This document shows, piece after piece, positions 1-8,444 of a stretch of 62,618 nt of DNA. The stretch comes from a virus. Location of the stretch: positions 1 through 62,618 of IMG/VR virus record IMGVR_UViG_3300025151_000036; one strand, 5' to 3'. The translations under genes and the position numbers were made by a program. The notes under the pieces were generated by a model, which was not told the origin of the DNA, ran no database searches, and worked only from the letters and a program-made list of their open reading frames with translations. How positions within the stretch are numbered: the stretch's first letter is position 1; each line of letters starts with the position of its first letter.

Positions 1-21
1 TGCGTCTAAATTAATTGCCAT
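1..21 (-). CDS. 5' end of an unassigned gene, cut by the window edge
   Basis: An ATG at 21 opens a frame reading MAINLDA before the window ends. AAAGGA lies about 7 bases upstream, a good ribosome binding site, so this is very likely a real start. Seven residues are too few to name it. Replication and recombination proteins of T4-like phages often begin with similar short sequences, but that is only suggestive. It would be the next gene downstream of the 77-codon gene. Confidence 0.6.
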
Positions 22-139
22 TTTTTTCCTTTTTTAATTATTAATGGTTATTTATTATTTGTTAATATAAGAAACTTATTTCACTCTACCAAAGGTTTTA
101 TAAAAAAAGTTTCAAAAAAGTTTATTTGTTAATTGTTAA

Positions 140-373
140 TTAAGCTATTGTCCACTGAGTAACACCTTCTACAATGTTAACGGCGGAAACTCTCCATGGA
201 ACTTGTATATTTTTTAAATATTCATTTGCTTGTTCTACCGTCGTACTAGTTAAAAAATCTGTTATAATTGTTTCTGGATATCCAAACCATAGATCCCAAT
301 TTTTTTGTACTTGATTTTCTGTGATTATTTGACCACTTTTAAATAATGAATAATTTGCTGAAAATACTTGCAT
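140..373 (-). CDS. small hypothetical protein (77 aa)
   Basis: I do not recognise this protein. It is 77 residues, rich in aromatic residues and polar, with WDLWFGYPE near residue 27 and no membrane segment or signal peptide. The ATG is preceded by AAGAAAG, a weak ribosome binding site. It sits last in a run of small genes that follows the polymerase and nuclease genes, with about 50 bases between it and its upstream neighbour. About 120 bases of non-coding, very AT-rich DNA follow it before the next start; I see no convincing terminator there. Confidence 0.6.
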   Translation of the reverse strand: MQVFSANYSLFKSGQIITENQVQKNWDLWFGYPETIITDFLTSTTVEQANEYLKNIQVPWRVSAVNIVEGVTQWTIA

Positions 374-422
374 AACTTTCTTTTTTTAAATATAATGAAT
401 ATTTTTCAATTATCCTAATCGT

Positions 423-740
423 TTACTTTGATGTTTCTACAAATTCAACATCATCATACTTAACCTCTACACTTTCACCGTCATCTGTAAGACCAAAAAA
501 GGATTCTGAGTCATTTGGATCAAATCCAGTAAGTTCTAATGAGACAAAAAATCCACTTTCAACTATTTTTTCTCCTCCAACAAAAGCTAAGGCACTATCA
601 TCTTTACGAGCAATGTCTGATAAGGTTTTATAATCGAATGGTCCATCAACTCGGCCTTCATTAATTAGGCTCACATCATTAGACATTGGCCGGCCTTTAA
701 ATAGTCTTGCATACTGTTCTTTTAATAAATTTTTTTTCAT
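423..740 (-). CDS. small acidic hypothetical protein (105 aa)
   Basis: Unassigned 105-residue acidic protein. It begins MKKNLLKEQYARLFKGR and continues as a likely beta-rich domain (GFFVSLELTGFDPND, then EVKYDDVEFVE). Its ATG overlaps the TAA of the upstream 88-codon gene as TAATG, so the two are probably translationally coupled. No catalytic motif, signal peptide or membrane segment is visible. The basic, helical first 20 residues followed by an acidic body resemble its upstream neighbour, which begins MIRLKSLLKE. Confidence 0.65.
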   Translation of the reverse strand: MKKNLLKEQYARLFKGRPMSNDVSLINEGRVDGPFDYKTLSDIARKDDSALAFVGGEKIVESGFFVSLELTGFDPNDSESFFGLTDDGESVEVKYDDVEFVETSK

Positions 741-1006
741 TATCTGTATTGCCCTGTTTTAATTGCCTTTATCTGTTGCATCATACCAGCTTTATCATCT
801 CCTAAATCGTAAAGGAATTCTTTGACTTCATCGTTATATGCAGCGAATGGTCGTTCAGCTTCTGAATCTATGTTCATGCGTATAAAGTTGCCATACTCTT
901 GTTTGTCCATATCCATTACCATGTCTTCTAATTGCACACTCATGGCAAATAACGGATCTGCTGAAAGCGGATTATTTTCTTTTAATAGCGATTTTAATCG
1001 TATCAT
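740..1006 (-). CDS. small hypothetical protein (88 aa)
   Basis: Unassigned. It opens with MIRLKSLLKE, a short basic amphipathic start that I have seen on many small proteins of T4-like marine phages; its meaning is unknown. The rest is acidic and probably helical (VQLEDMVMDMDKQEYG). It is coupled by TAATG to the 105-codon gene. A variant of the recurrent AT-rich upstream motif lies at 1018-1031, followed by TTGGAACAATT directly before the ATG, with GGA as a modest ribosome binding site. Confidence 0.65.
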   Translation of the reverse strand: MIRLKSLLKENNPLSADPLFAMSVQLEDMVMDMDKQEYGNFIRMNIDSEAERPFAAYNDEVKEFLYDLGDDKAGMMQQIKAIKTGQYR

Positions 1007-1017
1007 AATTGTTCCAA

Positions 1018-1031
1018 TTTAATATAAATAT
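1018..1031 (-). promoter_or_regulatory. variant of the recurrent AT-rich motif
   Basis: Coding strand ATATTTATATTAAA, 11 bases before the ATG of the 88-codon gene, in the short gap after the TTG-started gene. Confidence 0.4.
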
Positions 1032-1034
1032 GCG

Positions 1035-1421
1035 TTATAAATCAATTCTTTTGTATAAATTTAAATGTATATGCCGCACATCATTACCATCATTTAACAT
1101 TAATGAATTTTCATACACTGGCCAATTAATGATAAACTTTTTATCTAATATACCATTATTAGATTTTTTAATAATTGCATTCAAAGCATTTACTGTATAC
1201 AATGTGTTAGTTTCTTTTTTTCTATGTATCATTATGGTATTTGGCGTTTTACCATAATCATCTGGTTCTACGTTATAAGTCACATATAAGTCTGCTCTAT
1301 TATCTGCATCTTCAAACACAAACAATCTCTTTTCCGAGATAATATATGATTTTGCAACATAATCTGCTACTAGCTCCAAATCTCTTTTATGTGCAAATGT
1401 GCATAATAATTGCGTTTTCAA
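1035..1421 (-). CDS. hypothetical protein (128 aa) with a TTG start
   Basis: Unassigned 128-residue protein. The first in-frame ATG would lie near residue 72 and would remove over half of a frame that is otherwise open. The TTG at 1421 has AGGA six bases upstream, inside the end of the preceding nuclease gene (its TAG stop is part of the site), so TTG is the best start. The sequence suggests a mixed alpha/beta cytoplasmic protein with a basic C-terminus and no recognisable motif. The neighbouring polymerase and nuclease genes hint at DNA metabolism, but nothing in the protein shows this. Confidence 0.6.
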   Translation of the reverse strand: MKTQLLCTFAHKRDLELVADYVAKSYIISEKRLFVFEDADNRADLYVTYNVEPDDYGKTPNTIMIHRKKETNTLYTVNALNAIIKKSNNGILDKKFIINWPVYENSLMLNDGNDVRHIHLNLYKRIDL

Positions 1422-1429
1422 ATTTATTC

Positions 1430-2725
1430 CTACATTGCTTTTAATTGTACACTAGTCATTGAATCTTGACTAGTTGCTTTTGGTTTAGTATTAGGCGCAC
1501 CAATATTAAATTTATCTTTAAATATATCTGCCAACTCTTCAATTGAATTATCTTTTGACATTATAAAATAATCTTTATTGTAATTTAAAACCATAAACGC
1601 ATTCCATGGTTCTGAATCAGCGTAATATTTAAATTCTATTGCAGCAAATCTTGGAAGTAGTTCTGCAATATCTAATGAACCATCTGATTTAACGCTTGGT
1701 ACAAATATTTCAGTTTCTAAATTACCTTGATAATTTTTATATAATTTACGTACTGATCTACCATAAATATCAGCTATTTCATTGGTACGTAATTTTCCTT
1801 TTTTAACCAAATCTTTAAAATAAATATCAGCCAATGAATCTTTACCAGATTTAAAATATAATTGTATTCTATTATCTGATGCCACATCTGGGAAATCTTC
1901 TGGCAGTTCTTCTCCGTATGCAGCTTCTATAGCTTCAAATACTGTTAAAGCTACATCATATCCAGAGCCATATCCAGATTGACCTCGCATCCTAAATCCA
2001 GAAGATTTTGTTTGAGTAGCTTTTAATTCTATTTCTATTCCATCTGCGCCTACATCGCCTTTACTAGGAACGTGGCCACCTTTAAGTATAATACGTAACA
2101 TATTTTCGCCGGCACCGACATTTACACCGCCAATTGCTGGTCTATAGTTATAAAGCCATTCAGAATATTCTTTTGAAAATCCAATTTTATCAATTGCAGC
2201 TTGTAAATTACCTTCTAATCCTAGAGCATCAAAATCAATACCAGATACATCGCCTGTAACTAAATCTTGTAATTGTTTATAACTATCCATTTCAACCGCT
2301 TTATCAAACATTGCTTTTGCAGATGGTGAATCAAAATTACGTGATTCTAAACTTTTTATTGCACTTGTTTCTGATGTCGAACTGTCAATTAATCTAGAAA
2401 GATATGCTATAAGTTTATCTGGTAATGGTGTTTCTTTTATAACTGCTATAAGATCATCTTTTGTATATCCTTCCATTAGCAATTCATCAGTTGTTTGAAT
2501 TGTTTCTATAATCGATTCATTTGCCTCATCGTCAATGTCAACAGGTTTAGCATCATGAAATGCTTGATCTAATTGATCTACTTCTTTTACAAATATAGAA
2601 CCATTCAATCCATTCTCTGTCAGAACTTCATGTAACACGTCCATTTCTTTTTTTGAATAAGGTGGATTAGCATATCCATTAGGAAGACGGAAAAACCATT
2701 CGCGAATTATGTCTTGTTGATTCAT
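1430..2725 (-). CDS. putative PD-(D/E)XK-type nuclease
   Basis: Probable DNA endonuclease or exonuclease. Residues 205-240 (431-aa form) hold GENMLRIIL, then KGDVGADGIEIELKAT. This fits the D-x(n)-ExK active site of the PD-(D/E)XK fold, with Glu207, Asp224, Glu233 and Lys235 as candidate metal-binding and catalytic residues, followed by a Gly/Ser-rich stretch (GQSGYGSGY). The N-terminus carries WFFRLPNGYANPPYSKKE, a block I associate with uncharacterised T4-like marine phage proteins. The frame also allows a GTG two codons upstream (2731); I prefer the ATG at 2725, which gives MNQQDIIREW. It lies just downstream of a family A DNA polymerase, so a role in replication, repair or host DNA breakdown is plausible. 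The family fold call is an inference from the motif. Confidence 0.6.
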   Translation of the reverse strand: MNQQDIIREWFFRLPNGYANPPYSKKEMDVLHEVLTENGLNGSIFVKEVDQLDQAFHDAKPVDIDDEANESIIETIQTTDELLMEGYTKDDLIAVIKETPLPDKLIAYLSRLIDSSTSETSAIKSLESRNFDSPSAKAMFDKAVEMDSYKQLQDLVTGDVSGIDFDALGLEGNLQAAIDKIGFSKEYSEWLYNYRPAIGGVNVGAGENMLRIILKGGHVPSKGDVGADGIEIELKATQTKSSGFRMRGQSGYGSGYDVALTVFEAIEAAYGEELPEDFPDVASDNRIQLYFKSGKDSLADIYFKDLVKKGKLRTNEIADIYGRSVRKLYKNYQGNLETEIFVPSVKSDGSLDIAELLPRFAAIEFKYYADSEPWNAFMVLNYNKDYFIMSKDNSIEELADIFKDKFNIGAPNTKPKATSQDSMTSVQLKAM

Positions 2726-2736
2726 AAACACTTTCT

Positions 2737-2750
2737 TTTAAATAAATATT
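2737..2750 (-). promoter_or_regulatory. variant of the recurrent AT-rich motif
   Basis: Coding strand AATATTTATTTAAA, 11 bases before the nuclease ATG at 2725 and overlapping the polymerase stop. Confidence 0.35.
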
Positions 2751-4098
2751 AAACAATTTTAGAAGTCATGTCTGACATGGCATGGTAATTTACACCAGCT
2801 TTAATTTTAACCGGGAATTTACCAGCTTTGCTCATTACGGTACGTAACTTTATTAATAAATCTTTACCATCTGATACGTCATAGTCAAATAATAACGAAT
2901 CATAAGTATATAAAATTAATTTTGTGTTATATTCTGTCAATAATTCATTCACATCATTAATCACTGATAAATTATATTCTGTTTCAGATGCTTGAAGCAT
3001 ATAGTTAAATAATTTATTAGGATTCATTTCATGTAAATGCTTTTTATATAGAGGTCGTTTCATTAACGGAGTTTTAATATAACCTTTCGTTTTAAATATT
3101 TTCCATAAGAACTCTATAAACTGCTTTGTTTTTCCGAAAAACGGTACTTTTGCAAAGTCTTTGTCAATACCTCCATATAATAATCGAAATGTAATTTTTT
3201 TAGAGTCTTCATATTCTTGTTCTGATATATCTTCCTTACCAAAATATTGTCGTGCAAAATATTCATGAATAGAACCATCTGGTAAATTATATCCTATGAT
3301 ATCAGCAATAAGTCTAGGGTGATATGCATCAAAGTCCATTTCAATCAACATACCACGTTCCCATCGGCTTACAAATGATTCGCGGCAGCCATCATCTTTA
3401 TTCAATGCAGCATAATTTACTCCACCAAATTTATTGGATGGTCTACCAGTAGTGGTCCATATATTATATTCTGATTGCGCTTTATTATATTTTATACCAT
3501 TTGCTTTAAAATGATTCACAAATTTTCCATAATCTACTTGTAATCCAGATCTTTCAATTGATGCAAAATTATCTGTTACTACCTGTTCATATTCTTCAAA
3601 ATCTTTTGTCTTTTCAAATGTATTATATGATTTCATAAACTCTTCACGCATTGCAATGCACCGTTCTATATGACATGTCATTGGTAACCAATCATATGTA
3701 TTAGTTTCATTATGCCACCACCGGTTCCAAACATCATGAGCAACCGTATTTGTTTCATTTAATGGTAACATTCGATGAGTTTGCCACCATTCTACCATAT
3801 CAGCGTCATAACACTTTATACCGGTAAAATTAACAAACCGTTTTTTAGCTAAAACATAGATATCATGGAGACTAGTAAGGTCTTGTAAACGTTCGATATT
3901 GAGGTTTAAACAATCTGTATGATGGAAAGGAACGATATAATCAACATCATTTACAATTGAATAAATGTATATAAAACATATACGAGTATTTGTATAATGC
4001 TGAAAAGGATCTGAATATATTGGTATCCAGAATGATGCCCCGGCTTTAAGCGATATTAATACTTGTTGTAACTCTATTTCGTCTTCAATTATTTGCAT
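2749..4098 (-). CDS. divergent family A (Pol I-like) DNA polymerase
   Basis: DNA polymerase of family A, about 449 aa, much shorter than E. coli Pol I (928 aa). Polymerase signatures run in the right order: WTTTGRPSN (215-223), motif A DFDAYHPR (255-262, with Asp255 in the place of catalytic Asp705), motif B KKITFRLLYGG (300-310, with Lys300, Phe304 and Tyr308), and motif C YTYDSLLFD (397-405, with Asp400 in the place of Asp882). Two positions are unusual: the Glu of DYSxxELR is His260, and the HDE triad reads Tyr-Asp-Ser. The first 100 residues look like a decayed 3'-5' exonuclease fold (strand, then YIVPFHH) without the DxE pair. A TTG three codons upstream (4107) opens the frame, but ATG at 4098 is the natural start; I see no clear ribosome binding site. 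It probably replicates or repairs phage DNA; classical T4-like phages use family B instead. Confidence 0.8.
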   Translation of the reverse strand: MQIIEDEIELQQVLISLKAGASFWIPIYSDPFQHYTNTRICFIYIYSIVNDVDYIVPFHHTDCLNLNIERLQDLTSLHDIYVLAKKRFVNFTGIKCYDADMVEWWQTHRMLPLNETNTVAHDVWNRWWHNETNTYDWLPMTCHIERCIAMREEFMKSYNTFEKTKDFEEYEQVVTDNFASIERSGLQVDYGKFVNHFKANGIKYNKAQSEYNIWTTTGRPSNKFGGVNYAALNKDDGCRESFVSRWERGMLIEMDFDAYHPRLIADIIGYNLPDGSIHEYFARQYFGKEDISEQEYEDSKKITFRLLYGGIDKDFAKVPFFGKTKQFIEFLWKIFKTKGYIKTPLMKRPLYKKHLHEMNPNKLFNYMLQASETEYNLSVINDVNELLTEYNTKLILYTYDSLLFDYDVSDGKDLLIKLRTVMSKAGKFPVKIKAGVNYHAMSDMTSKIV

Positions 4099-4140
4099 GT
4101 ATAGCAATATAAGAAAAATATTTCATATTACCAAATAGAA

Positions 4141-4698
4141 TTACTTATAAAATTCTAACAGATCTGTTAAATATTCAAATACCTGCGTATTTGATAACGC
4201 CGTTATAGCTCGTTGATTTGCATTACGCACTTCTTCTACCGGACCGGTTATGGTCCATATTATAGATATTTTTTGATATAATCCACCATCTATACCACGA
4301 TTATTTTCATTGTTAACATTATCAAATGATTCTTTATTTATTTCAATTATTTGATCCAAATTATTCTTTTGTTGAACAAAATATCTAGTAAAATTAGCTA
4401 ATTTATAATCTGCATCTGATAATATAGGAAAATAATATTCAGGTTGCGTATAATTATTAAATCGTGTGCCAGTTAACTGATAATATACAGATGTATTCTC
4501 CGATGTTGATATATCTAAATATTGTGTTAATTCTATACTACGTTCATTTGGACTGGACTCGGAGTATATAGAGCCATTAGGAAATCGATGATATAATCCA
4601 ATATATTCTCGAGCAGTTAACAATCCCATCAACTCTTTACCAGAAGTATATAATCCCTTTTCAATTTTTTCTGTAGGTGTATAAATAGGTAATGCCAT
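4141..4698 (-). CDS. virion-associated hypothetical protein next to the baseplate hub (185 aa)
   Basis: Unassigned structural candidate. The protein starts MALPIYTPTEKIEKGLYTSGKELM and contains EYIGLYHRFPNGSIYSESSPNERS (about 31-54), a block I associate with tail-region proteins of marine myophages. Its last 60 residues look helical. The ATG overlaps the stop of the hub-like gene as TAATG, with AAAGGA six bases upstream. That coupling and its place at the end of the baseplate run argue for a baseplate role. No enzyme motif is visible. Confidence 0.6.
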   Translation of the reverse strand: MALPIYTPTEKIEKGLYTSGKELMGLLTAREYIGLYHRFPNGSIYSESSPNERSIELTQYLDISTSENTSVYYQLTGTRFNNYTQPEYYFPILSDADYKLANFTRYFVQQKNNLDQIIEINKESFDNVNNENNRGIDGGLYQKISIIWTITGPVEEVRNANQRAITALSNTQVFEYLTDLLEFYK

Positions 4699-6701
4699 TA
4701 ATCATCCTTTACTATTCGTGATACAGCTGTTAGATCAGTTTGCCAATCATTTTCTTTAATTGTATGTGTATATTTTGTCACTGTAAATACAACACGTGCG
4801 CCTCGAGGTAATCTATACCGTTCTGGCAAATAATCTGAGGTTATAGTGTCACCAAAATGAAATCCTTCAATTCCATCTAATGCAATTTCTACTGATAATG
4901 GATATGGAACTGGTTCTATAAATTTATTTCGTTCAGCTAAACCATCTGGTTCTAATGTTTCTACTAATTGTTTAATTACGCCTTTTGCTGCGGTTGTTGC
5001 ATCTGCTGAAAAGGATGTATCGTTAATTTTACTACGAGCGTCAGTTGATGCTGCTCTAACACGTGGTAAATCTTTGGTATATTGGTCAATTGCTGCATTT
5101 AAAGCCGCTTCATTTTCTGCAATAATATTTGTAGCTGTACGCGTTACATTAGGCGCACCACCAAATGCTTCGGCTTGAATATCTTTTGGTACTTGTGCAG
5201 ATAATTTTAAATCTCGTACTCCGTTAACTCCCCTTGCCGGTGATAATACTAATGGCTCTACTGTATCTTTAACGGGTGATTTTTTATTAACAATCCAAAT
5301 AGTCCCATCTGTATCGGATTCGTTTATTTCTAAAGATAAATTCCAATCACCTCCAGAATTATCACGTATTTTGGCAAATATTTTTCCAAAAAAGTCAATT
5401 AAATTTATCGACGAATCTGCTTTTTGTGCTTCTTCAGTAGTACTATCTTGAGCTAAAGGTTTATCACCAAATGCAGTCTGTATAGTACGTAACATGTCAC
5501 GTGATAGTAATATTCCTGCAGGTGTTCCGGTTATCATATTTCCTTCACTGGCAATACGATCGATACGAAAATCATTATATACATCACTATTGTTTGCATG
5601 AAATTTATCACAATTAATTACACCAGTAGTTTGTTGTTCAGTACTTTTTGCTACAGTCATAGATCTTTTCATTAACTGTCTTTCTTTAAAACTTATACTT
5701 GGGCTTTCATCAATAATCGCATTTACTGTTTCTGTTCTTTTTTTCATATCAGATGATGGTGGATATGCATTTTCAGGTGTTCCGTTTGCATATGGAAATA
5801 ACATTTCGAATGGAGATGGGCTCCATATACGACCAGCCGGGAACATTATATCTATTGCAGAATATCCATCATCAAATTTTATGTTATAATTGTTTTCATT
5901 ATTTGTTAAAATGAACTCATTTACAATATCAACTATCGACTGTAATGTTACATATATAATTCTATCAGATGACAGCCATCCTGTTTTTAATTTTGTAGGT
6001 GGATCATATTCATTTGGCGCAGTTAAAACTGCATAATGACCGTTAGTAGTTAATTTACCACATTCGCCATCATCTGGAGTAAATCTTTTTGAATCTAATC
6101 TTTGCAATTGAGATTGTACTTGATAATCGATATAATCAAATAAATTTTGCACATCCTGTGTTTCATTTGTATGCTCGTAATCGGTTACAAATGTTAATCC
6201 AGCCGGAAATGATTGTATACCATTAATTTCTAATCTATCAAATTCGGCTCCAGTACCTTTAGTAACTCCTTTCAATGAACATTCAAAATAATTTTCTTTA
6301 GTTATTTTAAACGAATAATCGTATACACGAAATTCATATGAACCACCTTCAGATGGTTTACTTGGCCCCACATACCCATATTTTACAGTAATTTCAGATC
6401 CAGGTATTAATAATGATTTTTCAGCAGCACTGAATGATTTTTCGTCAAAACATGTAAATGATAATTCTACTCGTCGTAATGAAGCAGCCTCTCCTTCTAA
6501 AGAAATTTTAACATCTTTAAGTACGGGCGCAGCTCGACCAGTACCTAACGGATTATATGTACTATCCATGGTCCAGGTTGGATATGGTAATTGAAAATCT
6601 TTACCTGTAACTGTTACAAATGCATTGCTACGTATACGATTAGACGTTTCAATATCTTCTTGTCTTACTTTGCTTTCTCTATAGTAAAAATTTCCAGCCA
6701 T
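4698..6701 (-). CDS. putative baseplate hub protein
   Basis: Large (667 aa) tail protein that most likely forms part of the central baseplate hub. Residues about 58-110 (LKDVKISLEGEAASLRRVELSFTCFDEKSF followed by IPGSEITVKYGYVG) match the beta-barrel pattern of hub proteins of the gp27/gpD type. The last 70 residues (GFHFGDTITSDYLPERY, then FTVTKYTHTIKENDWQTDLTAV) match their C-terminal barrel. The middle (about 520-600) is helical and Ala-rich. It is coupled by TAATG both to the LysM-like gene upstream and to the 185-codon gene downstream; GAGGA gives a good ribosome binding site. I see no lysozyme or needle domain, so a spike would have to be encoded elsewhere. Hub identity is inferred from pattern and position. 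Confidence 0.65.
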   Translation of the reverse strand: MAGNFYYRESKVRQEDIETSNRIRSNAFVTVTGKDFQLPYPTWTMDSTYNPLGTGRAAPVLKDVKISLEGEAASLRRVELSFTCFDEKSFSAAEKSLLIPGSEITVKYGYVGPSKPSEGGSYEFRVYDYSFKITKENYFECSLKGVTKGTGAEFDRLEINGIQSFPAGLTFVTDYEHTNETQDVQNLFDYIDYQVQSQLQRLDSKRFTPDDGECGKLTTNGHYAVLTAPNEYDPPTKLKTGWLSSDRIIYVTLQSIVDIVNEFILTNNENNYNIKFDDGYSAIDIMFPAGRIWSPSPFEMLFPYANGTPENAYPPSSDMKKRTETVNAIIDESPSISFKERQLMKRSMTVAKSTEQQTTGVINCDKFHANNSDVYNDFRIDRIASEGNMITGTPAGILLSRDMLRTIQTAFGDKPLAQDSTTEEAQKADSSINLIDFFGKIFAKIRDNSGGDWNLSLEINESDTDGTIWIVNKKSPVKDTVEPLVLSPARGVNGVRDLKLSAQVPKDIQAEAFGGAPNVTRTATNIIAENEAALNAAIDQYTKDLPRVRAASTDARSKINDTSFSADATTAAKGVIKQLVETLEPDGLAERNKFIEPVPYPLSVEIALDGIEGFHFGDTITSDYLPERYRLPRGARVVFTVTKYTHTIKENDWQTDLTAVSRIVKDD

Positions 6702-6988
6702 TATTTGTTTTCCTCAACCTCTCGCAAGCGGTCAAGCAAATCAGTAATTGGAAAAGGTATTCGTATTTGTAACCCAGCGGGTACCATCATTGTACCTTTA
6801 CCTATATTATTTGCATGTGCTAATACCCACCAATACCTTGGGTCTTTGTAAAATTCGTTTGCCAACAAGTCTAAACGATCTCCTTCGCGAGATATAATAT
6901 AAAGATCACTTTGTTGTTTTGGAAATTGCGGATATCGAGTGATATTATATTTATCGCGATCTGTTTTTGTGTATTGATATCTATCCAT
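6701..6988 (-). CDS. LysM-like baseplate wedge protein (gp53-like)
   Basis: A 95-residue protein with a single LysM-like domain at about 29-78: LYIISREGDRLDLLANEFY, PRYWWVLAHANNI, then MVPAGLQIRIP. In contractile tails such short LysM proteins (T4 gp53, P2 gpX) sit in the baseplate and help hold the wedges or hub together; here LysM is a structural fold and probably does not bind peptidoglycan. The start overlaps the end of the 487-codon gene by 8 bases and the stop overlaps the hub gene start as TAATG. This tight order of baseplate protein, LysM, hub is typical of contractile injection systems. The call rests on motif and context. Confidence 0.8.
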   Translation of the reverse strand: MDRYQYTKTDRDKYNITRYPQFPKQQSDLYIISREGDRLDLLANEFYKDPRYWWVLAHANNIGKGTMMVPAGLQIRIPFPITDLLDRLREVEENK

Positions 6989-8444
6989 TTGTTATAGACC
7001 CTTCTCTATCATTATCTACAGTTCCTTCAACTAAGTCTGGAATATCATATACTGGGCTGGTAGTTTGTGGTCTATCTCCTAGGACTACACATGACATGGC
7101 AACACTTGTATACATTGGATGTTGTCGATTTTCATCAATCTCCCATGGTGTTTCATTATCCCAATCATATCCTAGATCTTGTATAATCATTGGCCGTTCA
7201 TCGAATAACTTTCCTATAGTAACATTTACCGTATTACCAAAAAATCCTTGTGAGCCATATGTTGGATGAGTTAATAAAGCTAATTTTCGTAATTTTTTCC
7301 ATATCTCTAGACCATCATTTTTATTTTCGATTACTACCATAAAATCAAATGATATGTTACGTTCAAATCCTGAATATTGATATCTTAAATCGGCTCTGCC
7401 TTGGTCTGCTGCTGAATTCCAACTTGGTGCAAAATTATCAGATAACATACCTAAATATGCTTTAAATTTTATATCAATTTCTCTAAAAGAATTACTAAAT
7501 TGAAAATCTATTAATGAATAATTTTCAGGGTTGGATATATCTTCTGTTAATCTCGTTTTATCAATTGTATCTATCAATTGTAACGTGCTATTAAAATTAC
7601 TTTTACGAGATGTTACTGCGTCATAATGCGTATTATTACCTGTTTTTCCGTCTCGTATCTCTCGGAAATCTATAATTGTAGTACTATGGTTACGTCTTGG
7701 AATCTGTCCATAAGACACAGCTTTATATTTACCTAATAATGATACTTCTTTCTTTGTCTTTTCAAATCCAGATATTTCAGGTGCAGTATTTCCTAATAAA
7801 CCCGGGTCTGATTGTAATTTAATTTCAAACTGATCTTGTAAATTTGCTTTGGTTGTATCTTCATATCTACGTATTGTGGTGGCTCCTATACCACCAACCG
7901 ATTTTGGTCCCGTAAGTCCAGATAATGTTTGAATGGCCTTACCAGGGAAATTATTAATTAAATTAGACTTAATTTGTATTTGCTCTAATGTAGCATTTTG
8001 CGGTAAAACCGAGTTGCCTATTATTAATTCGTTTGTTAATCGAATTAATCGATTATTATCTATTTGTGAATGTAATGGTGATGATTTTCGTGCTTTATGA
8101 ATTCCTTCATATGTCGAGCCAGGTGCTCGTACCACCGGTGGCATAAGACGATCAGTTCGTAAACCTAATGGAGCTCCTATTGTATTTGTGATAGGCGATA
8201 TTGGATCATATATTTTAGTTAAACCTATACCAGCTCTACCTGCAATATTTTCTGTGTTAGGATTCATTAATTGTTGAGCAAATTGCTTGGCAGTAAATAT
8301 AAGACCTTTTGGTGATAATAAGAATTTGGTTACTCGTGCAGTATCTCGAATAATTGCACGCGGAGAAGGTCGTCCAATAATTTTATCAATTTTTTGTGGA
8401 GTATCTTTGCGAGATAGATCGGATGTTAATTCAATTAATGCCAT
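6981..8444 (-). CDS. putative baseplate/tail tube-associated protein (487 aa)
   Basis: Tail protein encoded between the tape measure and the LysM-like protein. The first 280 residues are basic, low in recognisable motifs and may be extended. The last 200 residues form a compact domain: YSLIDFQFSNSFREIDIKFKA, FAPSWNS, YQYSGFERNISFDFMVV, then LALLTHPTYGSQGFFGNTVNVTIG and DWDNETPWEID. I associate that series (PSW, GF.R..sF.F, ETPWEI) with baseplate proteins at the tube-baseplate junction of marine myophages, the position of T4 gp48 or gp54. The start overlaps the tape measure stop as TAATG with an AGGAG ribosome binding site. Assigning it to one specific T4 protein would be guesswork. Confidence 0.6.
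   Translation of the reverse strand: MALIELTSDLSRKDTPQKIDKIIGRPSPRAIIRDTARVTKFLLSPKGLIFTAKQFAQQLMNPNTENIAGRAGIGLTKIYDPISPITNTIGAPLGLRTDRLMPPVVRAPGSTYEGIHKARKSSPLHSQIDNNRLIRLTNELIIGNSVLPQNATLEQIQIKSNLINNFPGKAIQTLSGLTGPKSVGGIGATTIRRYEDTTKANLQDQFEIKLQSDPGLLGNTAPEISGFEKTKKEVSLLGKYKAVSYGQIPRRNHSTTIIDFREIRDGKTGNNTHYDAVTSRKSNFNSTLQLIDTIDKTRLTEDISNPENYSLIDFQFSNSFREIDIKFKAYLGMLSDNFAPSWNSAADQGRADLRYQYSGFERNISFDFMVVIENKNDGLEIWKKLRKLALLTHPTYGSQGFFGNTVNVTIGKLFDERPMIIQDLGYDWDNETPWEIDENRQHPMYTSVAMSCVVLGDRPQTTSPVYDIPDLVEGTVDNDREGSITNG

Noticed and set aside
60-139. A terminator downstream of the 77-codon gene
   Set aside because: GAAACTT and AAGTTTC arms exist, but they are separated by about 30 bases and the stem is AT-rich and short. 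T runs alone do not make a terminator.
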